From Candidatus Thorarchaeota archaeon SMTZ1-83 (GTDB lineage: Archaea; Asgardarchaeota; Thorarchaeia; Thorarchaeales; Thorarchaeaceae), in the NCBI GenBank assembly GCA_001563325.1, contig LRSK01000015.1, positions 1-8,953 on the forward strand: a DNA stretch of 8,953 bases, in the 5' to 3' direction. Numbering within the stretch: the first letter of the stretch is position 1; each line of letters begins with the position of its first letter. The position numbers and the translations under genes are program-made. A model generated the notes under the pieces. That model worked only from the letters and a program-made list of their open reading frames with translations, was not told the origin of the DNA and did no database searches. This document shows positions 1-6,436 of this stretch, in pieces.

Positions 1-1
1 A

Positions 2-430
2 ACCTCCAACAACCTAGCAATCATCAATACCAGCAACGATGCTATCACCATACATCTGTCTCCAAGAGGAAATAGAGATGATGAACTGGAGGCATTTCGG
101 CGGTCGCTTGCAGACCTTGGACGGCTTGGAAGCTGGGAGGTTACAATGAGACCGACCTATCCAGGCTGGGCGCCTGACCCAAATAGCCCATTCCTGCGGT
201 TTGTGAAGGAACACTACGAGAGAGAGCTTGGCAGAAGAGTTGCCGTCGAGGCCATACACGCAGGACTCGAGTGTGGAATTGTGGGAGCAAAGATACCTGG
301 TATCCAGATTGTGTCAATAGGTCCAAGCCTCAAGAACGCACACACACCAGATGAGAAGCTGAAGATTGATGATGTAGGAGTCCTCTATGACCTACTGAAA
401 TCCATTCTGGAGGATATCAAGAGCTTATAA
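2..430 (+). CDS. pepD: PepD-family cytosolic dipeptidase, C-terminal part (5' end outside window)
   Basis: The reading frame is open from the left edge to TAA at 428-430, giving 142 visible residues; the start lies outside the window. An internal ATG at 146 is not the start, because the frame upstream of it encodes TSNNLA near visible residues 1-6, a typical PepD-family stretch. Other family signatures are AIHAGLECG (about visible residues 84-92) and NAHTPDEK (about 112-119). The His of the second motif corresponds to the last metal ligand of the M20-type zinc dipeptidases. These cytosolic enzymes cleave Xaa-His and other dipeptides and feed amino acid recycling. The catalytic N-terminal half cannot be seen, so activity cannot be judged. 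The gene converges on the aldehyde oxidoreductase gene with a 32-nt gap. The family call is firm; the substrate is not. Confidence 0.88.
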   Translation, partial: TSNNLAIINTSNDAITIHLSPRGNRDDELEAFRRSLADLGRLGSWEVTMRPTYPGWAPDPNSPFLRFVKEHYERELGRRVAVEAIHAGLECGIVGAKIPGIQIVSIGPSLKNAHTPDEKLKIDDVGVLYDLLKSILEDIKSL

Positions 431-441
431 TCATCAGCTAC

Positions 442-484
442 AACCCTCCAAGACCAAGTGTTTCAATCTTCTTCTTGGAGGGTT
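442..484. terminator. 12-bp inverted repeat between convergent genes, likely bidirectional transcription stop
   Basis: AACCCTCCAAGA (442-453) and TCTTGGAGGGTT (473-484) are perfect reverse complements separated by 19 nt. The repeat sits between the dipeptidase stop (430) and the oxidoreductase stop (463-465), and its right arm lies inside the last codons of the oxidoreductase gene. On the plus strand it is followed by a T/C-rich stretch containing TTTT. On the minus strand no T-run follows. The position at a tail-to-tail junction suggests a termination or mRNA 3'-end stabilising role. Archaea do not generally need hairpins for termination, so the function is inferred. Confidence 0.5.
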
Positions 485-2214
485 TCCCCGTTTTCCGGCT
501 CCACACTCGAAACTTGTACCATGTGTCTAGCTGCTCCCCTCAAGACAATCTCTGGCAGCTTCTCGTTATTGACATCATACCCAAGCTTGAGGTTGAACAG
601 CCGCATCATCGTGAAGATTCGCTCGCCGGTGAGCGCAAGCTCCTCTACAGTGAAGTCCCACCCCGTCACCAGCTTCAGCAACTCTGTCAGCTGCTCAACA
701 ATCAAGGGAAAGAAGTTGCATATGAGCGCTGAGTTTGTCAGACACCTCCAGTTCTGATGTCTGGCAGTTATCTCCGCCTCGTTGTCAAATCTGTGGTTGC
801 TTTCAATGCCAAGAGACTCATTGATCTGACCCATTTGTACCGTATACATGTCTGCAGTCATATGGCACGCACCACGTGGAGATGTGGCGTAACCCGCAGC
901 CAGCCCTGAGAAGCCTCTCGGATCATGCATTGGTAGTTCTAGGCCGTTGACTTGAGCCGCCAGATTCTCAACTCCGAACTTTGCTCCAAACGCCCTCGAA
1001 CCTTCCCCTAACAAATCCCCCACGCCTTCTCGTCGTGCAATCTTGTCCAACATAGTCAGTGCTGAGTCGATTTCACCCCACTTCGGACTTAGTCCATCGA
1101 GATCATCAGAGGATATCTTCCCCTCATTGTAGAGATAGTACGCGAAAGCTATTGTATTTCCGCTAGTAATCGTGTCAAGGCCAAGAAGGGCCAGTTGCTT
1201 ATTTGCAAACGCCAAGGCTTCTAGGTTATCATTTAGAAGGAGAGAACCCCATGACCCCGTAACTTCATACTCAGGCCCTGCGAATTTTCCTGTTGCATAC
1301 TTTCCTTCCTTCACTTCTATTACCCTGCCGCAGGCAAAGGGGCATCTATAGCAAGCGGATTTCCCGACAAGTATTGTCTCACGAACGGTGGTCCCGCTCA
1401 GATTATATGAATCGAAGTCCGGGACTGTATAGTATCCTGCCGGAAGAGAGCCGTACATCCCGCTCGCCATATCCGTATAACCTGCAGTACCCAGCTCGGT
1501 ATACATCAGGACTGTGGGGTCATCCATTGCATAATCAGTTGTTTCCTTTGCGTACTGCTGAAGCATTGCGGCATCCGCTACAGGGACCTTTCTGTCAGTG
1601 CCATGTACAACGATAGCCTTCAATCTCTTGGAGCCCATCACGGCCCCTAGTCCAGCACGTCCGGCTGCCCTATAGTGGTCCACAATGATGTTAGCGAATT
1701 TCACTTGATTTTCTCCGGCTATTCCTATTCTGGCCACTCCCGGTTGACGTAGCCCAGTTTCCTTTTTCAGCAGTTCCCAGGTGTCCTCTGTATTCTTCCC
1801 CCAAACGTGTTCTGCACCTCTGACTTCGACATTTGAGTTGTCAACGAATAGATAGACCGGCCTGTCAGCGGCGCCTTGGAGAAGGATGCCATCATATCCC
1901 GCGAACTTGATGTCAGCACCAAGATGACCTCCGACCGTGCTGTGAGCCCACAGTCCAGTCAATGGGGACCTAGAGCACACTGAAGTCTTACTTCCTGTCG
2001 GGACCATCGTTCCGGAGAAGGGGCCTGTTAGGAAAAGCAATGGGTTCTCAGGACCAAGTGGGTCTGTAGCAGCATTTACCATATCATACAGAATGCGTGC
2101 CGCTAGTCCGGCGCCACCTATGAATTGACGAGCCATCTTGGGATCGATGGGTATTTCCGAAATCTCACCCGAGCTCAAGTCTACTCTGAGTATTCTACCG
2201 CGGTAGCCATGCAT
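463..2214 (-). CDS. Aldehyde ferredoxin oxidoreductase (tungstopterin, [4Fe-4S]), divergent
   Basis: This family oxidises aldehydes to carboxylic acids with ferredoxin as acceptor, or works in reverse, in the cytoplasm. The 583-residue product starts MHGYRGRILRVDL, the usual family opening. C288, C291 and C295 (CYRCPFAC) plus C499 match the four cluster cysteines of Pyrococcus furiosus AOR (288, 291, 295, 494 as I recall them). E317 and H451 align with its catalytic Glu313 and His448. DPRGFSGLAAGYATSPRGAC (431-450) is also typical. Three features are odd. The two DxxGL(D/C) pterin motifs read ALLGLD (342-347) and NSALIC (494-499), so both leading Asp residues are gone. The usual tail with YYxxRGW is absent. 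The start is also uncertain: an ATG at 2223 and a TTG at 2253 are in frame. I prefer 2214 because the cysteine numbering fits and it lies 13 nt after the dehydrogenase stop. The two genes are cotranscribed. Confidence 0.93.
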   Translation of the reverse strand: MHGYRGRILRVDLSSGEISEIPIDPKMARQFIGGAGLAARILYDMVNAATDPLGPENPLLFLTGPFSGTMVPTGSKTSVCSRSPLTGLWAHSTVGGHLGADIKFAGYDGILLQGAADRPVYLFVDNSNVEVRGAEHVWGKNTEDTWELLKKETGLRQPGVARIGIAGENQVKFANIIVDHYRAAGRAGLGAVMGSKRLKAIVVHGTDRKVPVADAAMLQQYAKETTDYAMDDPTVLMYTELGTAGYTDMASGMYGSLPAGYYTVPDFDSYNLSGTTVRETILVGKSACYRCPFACGRVIEVKEGKYATGKFAGPEYEVTGSWGSLLLNDNLEALAFANKQLALLGLDTITSGNTIAFAYYLYNEGKISSDDLDGLSPKWGEIDSALTMLDKIARREGVGDLLGEGSRAFGAKFGVENLAAQVNGLELPMHDPRGFSGLAAGYATSPRGACHMTADMYTVQMGQINESLGIESNHRFDNEAEITARHQNWRCLTNSALICNFFPLIVEQLTELLKLVTGWDFTVEELALTGERIFTMMRLFNLKLGYDVNNEKLPEIVLRGAARHMVQVSSVEPENGETLQEED

Positions 2215-2227
2215 TGTCCTCATTCCG

Positions 2228-3403
2228 TCAGAAATCGATTGGAGTGCCTTCAAACATGTATTCGTATATTCTCCGTATTATCCCCGAGTCCGTGTTTCGA
2301 GGATTCATCGATATGGCGGCATCCATCATCGCGTACTGTACAAGCTTGTCAATACTGGCCTTGAACGCCTTCTTGGTGACTTTGGCAGCCTTCATGTTTG
2401 TAGGGCTCCCAATCCTCTCCATTAGTTCACGTATGGCCTGAGCAAACTTTCTCGAAACATGTTCGTGCCTCTTTCCAGAGATACCTATTAGACTGGCAAG
2501 CTCGGCGTAATTCCGGGCTGCTTCCGGTTCTCCCCTGCAGCTGTATTCGATTGTATATGGAAGAGCCATTCCCACGGAAAGGCCATGCTGGAGTCTGAGT
2601 ACAGAGCCCATACTGTGGCCCAGTGAATGTGCAAGAGCGGCTTGAGCGTTACCAAATGCCATCCCTGCTAGAGTGGCTGCAACAAGCATCTTCTCTCTAG
2701 CTTCGAGATCTTCAGGATCATCGACTGACTTGGGAAGCCACTCAAAAACCATCTTGACGGCCTTCATTGAGCATCCATCTGAGATGTCGTTCTTCCAAGA
2801 TGATACGTATCCTTCTACAGCGTGAGTCAGTGCATCCATGCCCGTGTATGCGGTGAGGTTCTTCGGAAGGTCCTTCACGAACATAGGTTCCAAGATTGCA
2901 ATATCAGGAGTCAACTCAGGGTTTAGTGTCCCAAACTTGCGTCCAGTTTCGTCCTCTCGAATCACAATGGCCCTGGTCACCTCTGAGCCTGTACCTGCGG
3001 TCGTAGGAATGCATACGAGCTTTGCCTTCTTTTTTACTCCAAGCTCATCAAACGGTGTGAGGGCGGTCAAGTCCATGTCAGACTTGGCATAGAGCACCCA
3101 TGCGGCCTTTGCTGTGTCCATGACACTGCCCCCTCCAATGGCAATAATGGTATCGGCACCGAAGCTCCTGAGGCCTTCTGCCGCCTGACGGACAGTTGAT
3201 ATCCGTGGGTCCGGTTCTGCACAGTCCCAGACCGCCACACTCCATTGATTGTCGGCAAGTATCTGAGTTACCCTATCCACAATACCCAGCTTGTTTATCA
3301 CAGGATCCGTGATTATGAAGGCACTCTCACCATCTAGAAGCTCCAACTCCTCTATCGAATCCTGACCAAAGATTACTCTTGGTATGTCGAACTGCCATGA
3401 CAT
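2228..3403 (-). CDS. Iron-containing (group III) alcohol dehydrogenase
   Basis: NAD(P)-dependent interconversion of an alcohol and its aldehyde in the cytoplasm. The 391-residue length is normal for the family. The N-terminal Rossmann-like half carries the nucleotide motif GGGSVMDTAK (90-99) and the TTAGTGSE motif (134-141). The metal ligands line up as D190, H194, H259 and H273, with the conserved H263 between the last two. An Asp at position 33 (FIITDP) occupies the place where E. coli FucO has Asp39, which favours NAD over NADP; this cofactor call is inference. The gene follows the flavoenzyme by 85 nt and has its own ribosome site. Its TGA lies 13 nt before the aldehyde oxidoreductase ATG, so the pair probably processes the same alcohol/aldehyde couple. 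An AAATAAG at 3471-3477 (minus strand) might be an internal promoter, but this is weak. The substrate is unknown. Confidence 0.95.
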   Translation of the reverse strand: MSWQFDIPRVIFGQDSIEELELLDGESAFIITDPVINKLGIVDRVTQILADNQWSVAVWDCAEPDPRISTVRQAAEGLRSFGADTIIAIGGGSVMDTAKAAWVLYAKSDMDLTALTPFDELGVKKKAKLVCIPTTAGTGSEVTRAIVIREDETGRKFGTLNPELTPDIAILEPMFVKDLPKNLTAYTGMDALTHAVEGYVSSWKNDISDGCSMKAVKMVFEWLPKSVDDPEDLEAREKMLVAATLAGMAFGNAQAALAHSLGHSMGSVLRLQHGLSVGMALPYTIEYSCRGEPEAARNYAELASLIGISGKRHEHVSRKFAQAIRELMERIGSPTNMKAAKVTKKAFKASIDKLVQYAMMDAAISMNPRNTDSGIIRRIYEYMFEGTPIDF

Positions 3404-3406
3404 CTG

Positions 3407-3414
3407 ACCTCACC
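3407..3414 (-). promoter_or_regulatory. Ribosome binding site of the alcohol dehydrogenase gene
   Basis: The minus strand reads GGTGAGGT here. The GGTGA core (3410-3414) lies 6 nt before the ATG at 3403 and complements the archaeal 16S 3' end (AUCACCUCC). It fixes the start at 3403 and shows that this gene is translated from a leadered mRNA, unlike the two genes with promoter-proximal starts upstream. Confidence 0.7.
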
Positions 3415-3488
3415 TAATCGCAAGTCGTCTAACTAGTACGCGAAACAATCAGACAGACTGTGAACACCCTCTTATTTGTGCCGTCCTA

Positions 3489-4580
3489 CTACTCTGAGAG
3501 CACGCTGCGAGGGAGAGCGTCAACTATCTCAGAGGCCTCTTTCACAATACTGTCGATAACATCCTGCACGCTTGGGAGGTCATCGATTCTTCCAGATACC
3601 TCTCCACCAAACATCAATGCTGTGTCTGCCTTTGAATCGATGAGGTCGTCGAATCCAGTTCTTTCCAGTCTGAGGATTTCCTCGTTTGAGTCCAGAGGCT
3701 CCCCAAGATAGAACCGAGGAAGGTCCTGAAGAGTCCGTTCGACAATCTCCTCGGCTCTCCTGTTCCTAAGGAATCTCATCGGACCAAAGAGACCTCTTGC
3801 CACGAGCGTCTGTCGCTCCTCTCTTTCAATGATTGCCTGTTTCCAGATCGGTTCGAACTCTGCTTCCTTCGTTGCTATGAATCTCGTGCCCATCTGAATT
3901 CCCTTTGCACCAAGGCACAACGCAGCCGCAAAGGTTGCACCATCGCAGAACCCTCCTGCCGCTACCACCGGTGGCTCCACAGCCTTTGTCACGGCTGGAA
4001 CCAGAACCATGGAGTGAACAGGGTCCCAGGAAACGTGAGCTCCTCCTTCATGACCCGAGGCCACGATGATGTCGGCTCCTGCTTTCTCTGCCTTCTTCGC
4101 ATGGTAGACCGAAGGAACCACGTGAATCCAGATCAGTCCTTGTTTCTTCAATTCTGCCCACGGCGTAGGATTCCCGGCTGATGTGACGACAACACGAAGT
4201 GATCTTTCAATATCTGAATTGCTCTTTCGTGATTCTAGTACCTGTTCTGCAAACATCTGAGAGGCAAGAATGAACTCAGCAGCGACAGGAATATTCACAC
4301 CGAATACCCCTTTCTTTCCCCTGACACTCTTTGTCACAGCCTCAATCGATTTCTGAAGAATCACAGCCGGAGGGTCAGTACCAAACATCCTGACCGCATC
4401 AACAGGTGCGGCCTCAGGTAACAAGGTTGCCGCCATTCCTATGCTACTAATCATGCCAAGAGCTCCCGCGTTCGAAACAGCAGCGGCAAGGTCCTCTGTC
4501 TTATACGGGCCCATGCCTCCTTGCAGTATTGGATGCTTGATTCCGATTATGTCACAAATCTCTGTTCTGACGAGTGCCAT
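3489..4580 (-). CDS. Nitronate monooxygenase / FabK-like FMN TIM-barrel enzyme
   Basis: The family comprises FMN-binding TIM-barrel enzymes (2-nitropropane dioxygenase family), including nitronate monooxygenases and FabK-type enoyl-ACP reductases. The 363-residue product opens MALVRTEICDIIGIKHPILQ and runs into GGMG. It then shows VTSAGNP (132-138), ASGHEGGAH (174-182), AAGGFCDG (207-214) and KGIQMGTRF (226-234), the usual flavin phosphate- and substrate-side motifs in the normal order. The His of the HEGG motif is the likely catalytic base by family analogy. A longer frame starts at 4619, but a TATA-like box at 4604-4611 lies between the two ATGs and points to 4580. The gene ends in a double TAG. 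The neighbouring SCP2 carrier and alcohol/aldehyde enzymes make a lipid-acyl role as plausible as nitronate detoxification; the sequence cannot decide. Confidence 0.88.
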   Translation of the reverse strand: MALVRTEICDIIGIKHPILQGGMGPYKTEDLAAAVSNAGALGMISSIGMAATLLPEAAPVDAVRMFGTDPPAVILQKSIEAVTKSVRGKKGVFGVNIPVAAEFILASQMFAEQVLESRKSNSDIERSLRVVVTSAGNPTPWAELKKQGLIWIHVVPSVYHAKKAEKAGADIIVASGHEGGAHVSWDPVHSMVLVPAVTKAVEPPVVAAGGFCDGATFAAALCLGAKGIQMGTRFIATKEAEFEPIWKQAIIEREERQTLVARGLFGPMRFLRNRRAEEIVERTLQDLPRFYLGEPLDSNEEILRLERTGFDDLIDSKADTALMFGGEVSGRIDDLPSVQDVIDSIVKEASEIVDALPRSVLSE

Positions 4581-4603
4581 ATCGAACCGCTTACTCCAAC
4601 GTC

Positions 4604-4611
4604 GATTTAAG
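4604..4611 (-). promoter_or_regulatory. TATA-like box for a leaderless flavoenzyme transcript
   Basis: The minus strand reads CTTAAATC, with its centre about 27 nt before the ATG at 4580. That is the distance expected between an archaeal TATA box and the transcription start, so the mRNA would begin at or next to the ATG. No good ribosome site lies just before this ATG (a GGAG is 13 nt away), which agrees with a leaderless start. No convincing BRE is visible upstream. Confidence 0.5.
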
Positions 4612-4769
4612 TCTGTCATCTGGTTTCTTTGGCGGAAGTGCGAGCCCTAAGTTGTAACGAGGAGTATCAGATTTGATTGTTGCGAGGGAGCTCCTAGGCG
4701 GTAGCAGGAATGCTTTATGGTCTGTGGGATACGGTCTGACTCATGAGCCCCTCTGAAGCGCATGCAAGA

Positions 4770-5195
4770 CTATTCGTCTGGGAACCTTGTAGGTACTTTG
4801 GTAGTGGCTTCAACGAGTTCTGCCGCAGCTTTCGTGTAGCGCATTATCTTCCCCATGTCATTGCCCTTGCCCAGCCTGAATTTCCTCTGCATGAGTCCTT
4901 TGATTGGATCAATCTTCTTGGCAAAGAGGAGTCTCCAGTTCTTCGCCGGGCCTGAGTACGTGAACTCGGCTACCTCATCCGGCCCTGCCATTCTGGCACC
5001 CCGGCACTTTCCATGCCATAAATCCATGTAGAATCGGACAGTTTCGTCCAGAGTCTCATCGGCCTCAATCTCAAATACGAAGTCGCCTTCCCAATCATGG
5101 GCTGCATCTTCGTACGCCTTGCTGGCGTTAAGGATTTCCCTGTATTTTGCAAGCCACTCCTCAGATGGAAAGAGCAATCGCTCATCGTCAGTCAT
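4770..5195 (-). CDS. SCP2-like sterol/lipid carrier domain protein
   Basis: A 141-residue single-domain cytoplasmic protein without signal peptide or membrane segment. The pattern resembles stand-alone SCP2-type proteins: an aromatic N-terminal helix (EEWLAKYREILN, about 13-24), a WEGDFVFEIEAD strand region (35-46), a DLWHGKCRGARM stretch (58-69), then GPAKNW (82-87) and KIDPIKGLMQRKF (94-106), and a C-terminal helix (KIMRYTKAAAELV). Such proteins bind sterols, fatty acids or acyl-CoA in a hydrophobic tunnel. The frame can be extended to 5318, but the start at 5195 is preferred. It has a GGTGA site 7 nt upstream, it avoids overlap with the phosphoesterase gene, and residues before it look non-coding. 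It lies 67 nt downstream of the phosphoesterase gene, in the same direction, and ends in TAG. The ligand is unknown. Confidence 0.75.
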   Translation of the reverse strand: MTDDERLLFPSEEWLAKYREILNASKAYEDAAHDWEGDFVFEIEADETLDETVRFYMDLWHGKCRGARMAGPDEVAEFTYSGPAKNWRLLFAKKIDPIKGLMQRKFRLGKGNDMGKIMRYTKAAAELVEATTKVPTRFPDE

Positions 5196-5202
5196 ACGAT
5201 AG

Positions 5203-5207
5203 TCACC
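5203..5207 (-). promoter_or_regulatory. Ribosome binding site that sets the SCP2-like gene start
   Basis: The minus strand carries GGTGA, separated from the ATG at 5195 by 7 nt. This decides for the short 141-residue form over an extended frame reaching back into the phosphoesterase gene. Confidence 0.6.
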
Positions 5208-5262
5208 ACTTAGCGTTCGGTCCTTCAACCCACTGAAAAGGATTGTGTCAAGAGAAACGTGT

Positions 5263-5916
5263 TCACGGAACCTCAAGCAGAGGTAAATCAAGCGCTTCAG
5301 CCAACTGTGATAGTTCATGTAGTTTCCCTATGGTACTAAGACCATGTGAGTCACTTCCCAAGGTGAACTTGCATCCATAGTTTCGTGCCATCTCCAGGAA
5401 GCCCTCAAAGACTGGTTCATACCTCAGGCTCAGTTCTACTGCAACTTCGTTGTCCGCCAAGGCCTTGGCAACCTTTTCTCCGTGCTGTTTCCGGAACGAA
5501 GTGAGATATCCATCCCAATGACCGAGAATGTCAAAGCTCTGTGTCGCTGCAGCTTTTGCCACTGCTGACGACCATAGGAACGAATCCGAGCCCCAGTGAA
5601 CTGAACCGATTACGAGATTGAACTGGTCGAGCCCTCCCGCCACGGGAGCCAAGGTTCCGTCGGACATAATGTCCACTTCAGCTCCCTCAAGGACCTTCAG
5701 TTTCGGATAATGATCGGTGATATTATCTAGCAGCCTTCGTCGCTCTTCAATGAGTCCGATTCCTCCTTTTCTAGAGCCAAGCGAGGGCCAAAAATGATCA
5801 ACTATGGCAATGATGTCCAATCGCATACCGGAAGCATGCCTGATGATATTCTCCACGGATGCGTGACCGTCAGAGAAATCCGAGTGAATATGAAGATCAG
5901 TCCGATTGCCCGGCAT
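5263..5916 (-). CDS. PHP-domain metal-dependent phosphoesterase
   Basis: A 217-residue protein that is essentially one PHP domain. All family motifs are visible: DLHIHSDFSDG (7-17) with H9, H11 and D16; VDH (39-41); GAEVDI (78-83) with E80; SVHWG (105-109) with H107; GHWD (132-135) with H133; and GSDSHG (187-192) with D189 and H191. This is a complete set for a trinuclear metal site, so the enzyme should be active. Relatives hydrolyse histidinol phosphate, nucleoside 3',5'-bisphosphates or other phosphate esters. No his genes lie nearby, so histidine synthesis is not supported. The gene is the first of the minus-strand block, with a TATA-like box at the leaderless distance. The SCP2-like gene follows after 67 nt. 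The substrate is unassigned. Confidence 0.92.
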   Translation of the reverse strand: MPGNRTDLHIHSDFSDGHASVENIIRHASGMRLDIIAIVDHFWPSLGSRKGGIGLIEERRRLLDNITDHYPKLKVLEGAEVDIMSDGTLAPVAGGLDQFNLVIGSVHWGSDSFLWSSAVAKAAATQSFDILGHWDGYLTSFRKQHGEKVAKALADNEVAVELSLRYEPVFEGFLEMARNYGCKFTLGSDSHGLSTIGKLHELSQLAEALDLPLLEVP

Positions 5917-5938
5917 TGTGTTATGTGACTCAGTTCCT

Positions 5939-5946
5939 GATATAAC
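5939..5946 (-). promoter_or_regulatory. TATA-like box for a leaderless PHP gene transcript
   Basis: The minus strand reads GTTATATC, with its centre about 26 nt upstream of the ATG at 5916. No ribosome site occurs in the ACATAACACA just before that ATG. The pair of observations fits an archaeal promoter whose transcript starts at the start codon. It would drive the PHP gene and probably the SCP2-like gene. Confidence 0.55.
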
Positions 5947-6040
5947 TAGTATGTCGGCGAGAATCTTGAGTCTGAACCGCCAGTTGCTGAAACAATGCGG
6001 GGATGCCAGCTATTATTTACTACATCTCCCCAGTACAAAG

Positions 6041-6057
6041 TGAGACCATAGGTCTCA
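6041..6057. repeat. Perfect 7-bp inverted repeat, 3-nt spacer
   Basis: TGAGACC (6041-6047) and GGTCTCA (6051-6057) flank ATA. It lies in the gene-free stretch about 100 nt upstream of the PHP promoter. It could be a protein-binding dyad or chance; nothing in the sequence gives a function. Confidence 0.4.
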
Positions 6058-6202
6058 GTCAGAGGTGATCTGAAGGCAGCCTGGTGGGTTTTTGATTCAG
6101 GAGGAGCCATTTTCTTGACCCTAACATTGCGTTCTTCTCCTTTGCAACTTGGACTCGCATCCCCACGATTCTAAGGACCAAGGCGCCAGGACCCCAGATT
6201 CT

Positions 6203-6210
6203 GGAGGTGA
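6203..6210 (+). promoter_or_regulatory. Full-consensus ribosome site (GGAGGTGA) before a broken frame
   Basis: GGAGGTGA is fully complementary to the archaeal 16S tail and lies 7 nt before ATG 6218-6220. The frame encodes MAHNALW and then TAG. The site overlaps the end of an upstream frame that stops at 6213-6215. This looks like a relic of a translationally coupled gene junction. A genuine 7-residue leader peptide is the alternative. Confidence 0.4.
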
Positions 6211-6347
6211 GATAGCTATGGCCCACAATGCCTTGTGGTAGCTTGCCTCTACCTCTGACATAAGTGTACTTGAATTCTTGAGAGCAGCCAATGAGTCTAG
6301 CTCAGGTGCTCAGTAATTGAGAGAAACTGCAGTTCAAAAAGAGGGGC

Positions 6348-6368
6348 GGCCGTGCAGTCTGCACGGCC
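6348..6368. repeat. GC-rich 9-bp perfect hairpin, T-run on minus-strand side
   Basis: GGCCGTGCA (6348-6356) and TGCACGGCC (6360-6368) flank a 3-nt loop (GTC). Read on the minus strand, the hairpin is followed by GCCCCTC and then TTTTT (6340-6336), the layout of an intrinsic terminator. The nearest intact minus-strand gene ends at 6878, about 500 nt away. It may terminate that transcript's long 3' tail or an unrecognised minus-strand RNA. It may also simply be a folded segment of decayed sequence. Confidence 0.45.
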
Positions 6369-6412
6369 TGTGAAGGAGGAGATATCGTTCCCGACTGGAA
6401 GGAAACAACCCG

Positions 6413-6436
6413 GAGTCTACCTCCGAAAGGAGACTC
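6413..6436. repeat. Hairpin capped by a GAAA tetraloop (plus strand)
   Basis: CTCC-GAAA-GGAG (6421-6432) forms a 4-bp stem with a GNRA loop. It is enclosed by GAGT (6413-6416) pairing with ACTC (6433-6436) across a one-sided 4-nt bulge. An alternative pairing is GAGTCT (6413-6418) with AGACTC (6431-6436). GNRA-capped stems are common in structured RNAs, but I could not match the surroundings to RNase P RNA, SRP RNA or a tRNA. Confidence 0.3.

Larger units (their letters stand above)
5951..6215 (+). pseudogene. Possible decayed gene A, fragments in three frames
   Basis: There is no intact gene here, but protein-like plus-strand pieces follow one another in different frames. One begins MSARILSLNRQLLKQCGDAS (from 5951). 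A second contains VRGDLKAAWWVFDSGGAIFL (about 6058-6117) and has an in-frame TAG before it. A third contains FFSFATWTRIPTILRTKAPG (from about 6132) and ends with TAG at 6213-6215. The last two join naturally if one shift is placed near 6121-6130. Codons in these pieces often start with a purine, as coding DNA does; that pattern can also appear on the opposite strand, so the strand is not certain. I recognise no family. The last fragment's stop lies two bases before an ATG with a strong ribosome site, as in an operon junction. Confidence 0.3.

Noticed and set aside
1293..1616. A 107-codon plus-strand frame opposite the aldehyde oxidoreductase
   Set aside because: It lies wholly opposite well-conserved AOR sequence, including the cysteine motif, and has no family-like features.
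2215..2253. Longer start (TTG at 2253) for the aldehyde oxidoreductase
   Set aside because: The extra residues lie inside the dehydrogenase's last codons, there is no ribosome site, and the family normally starts at the MxGYxG sequence encoded from 2214. ATG 2223 remains possible.
4581..4619. Longer start (ATG at 4619) for the flavoenzyme
   Set aside because: The 13 extra residues do not look like the family, and the TATA-like box sits between the two ATGs.
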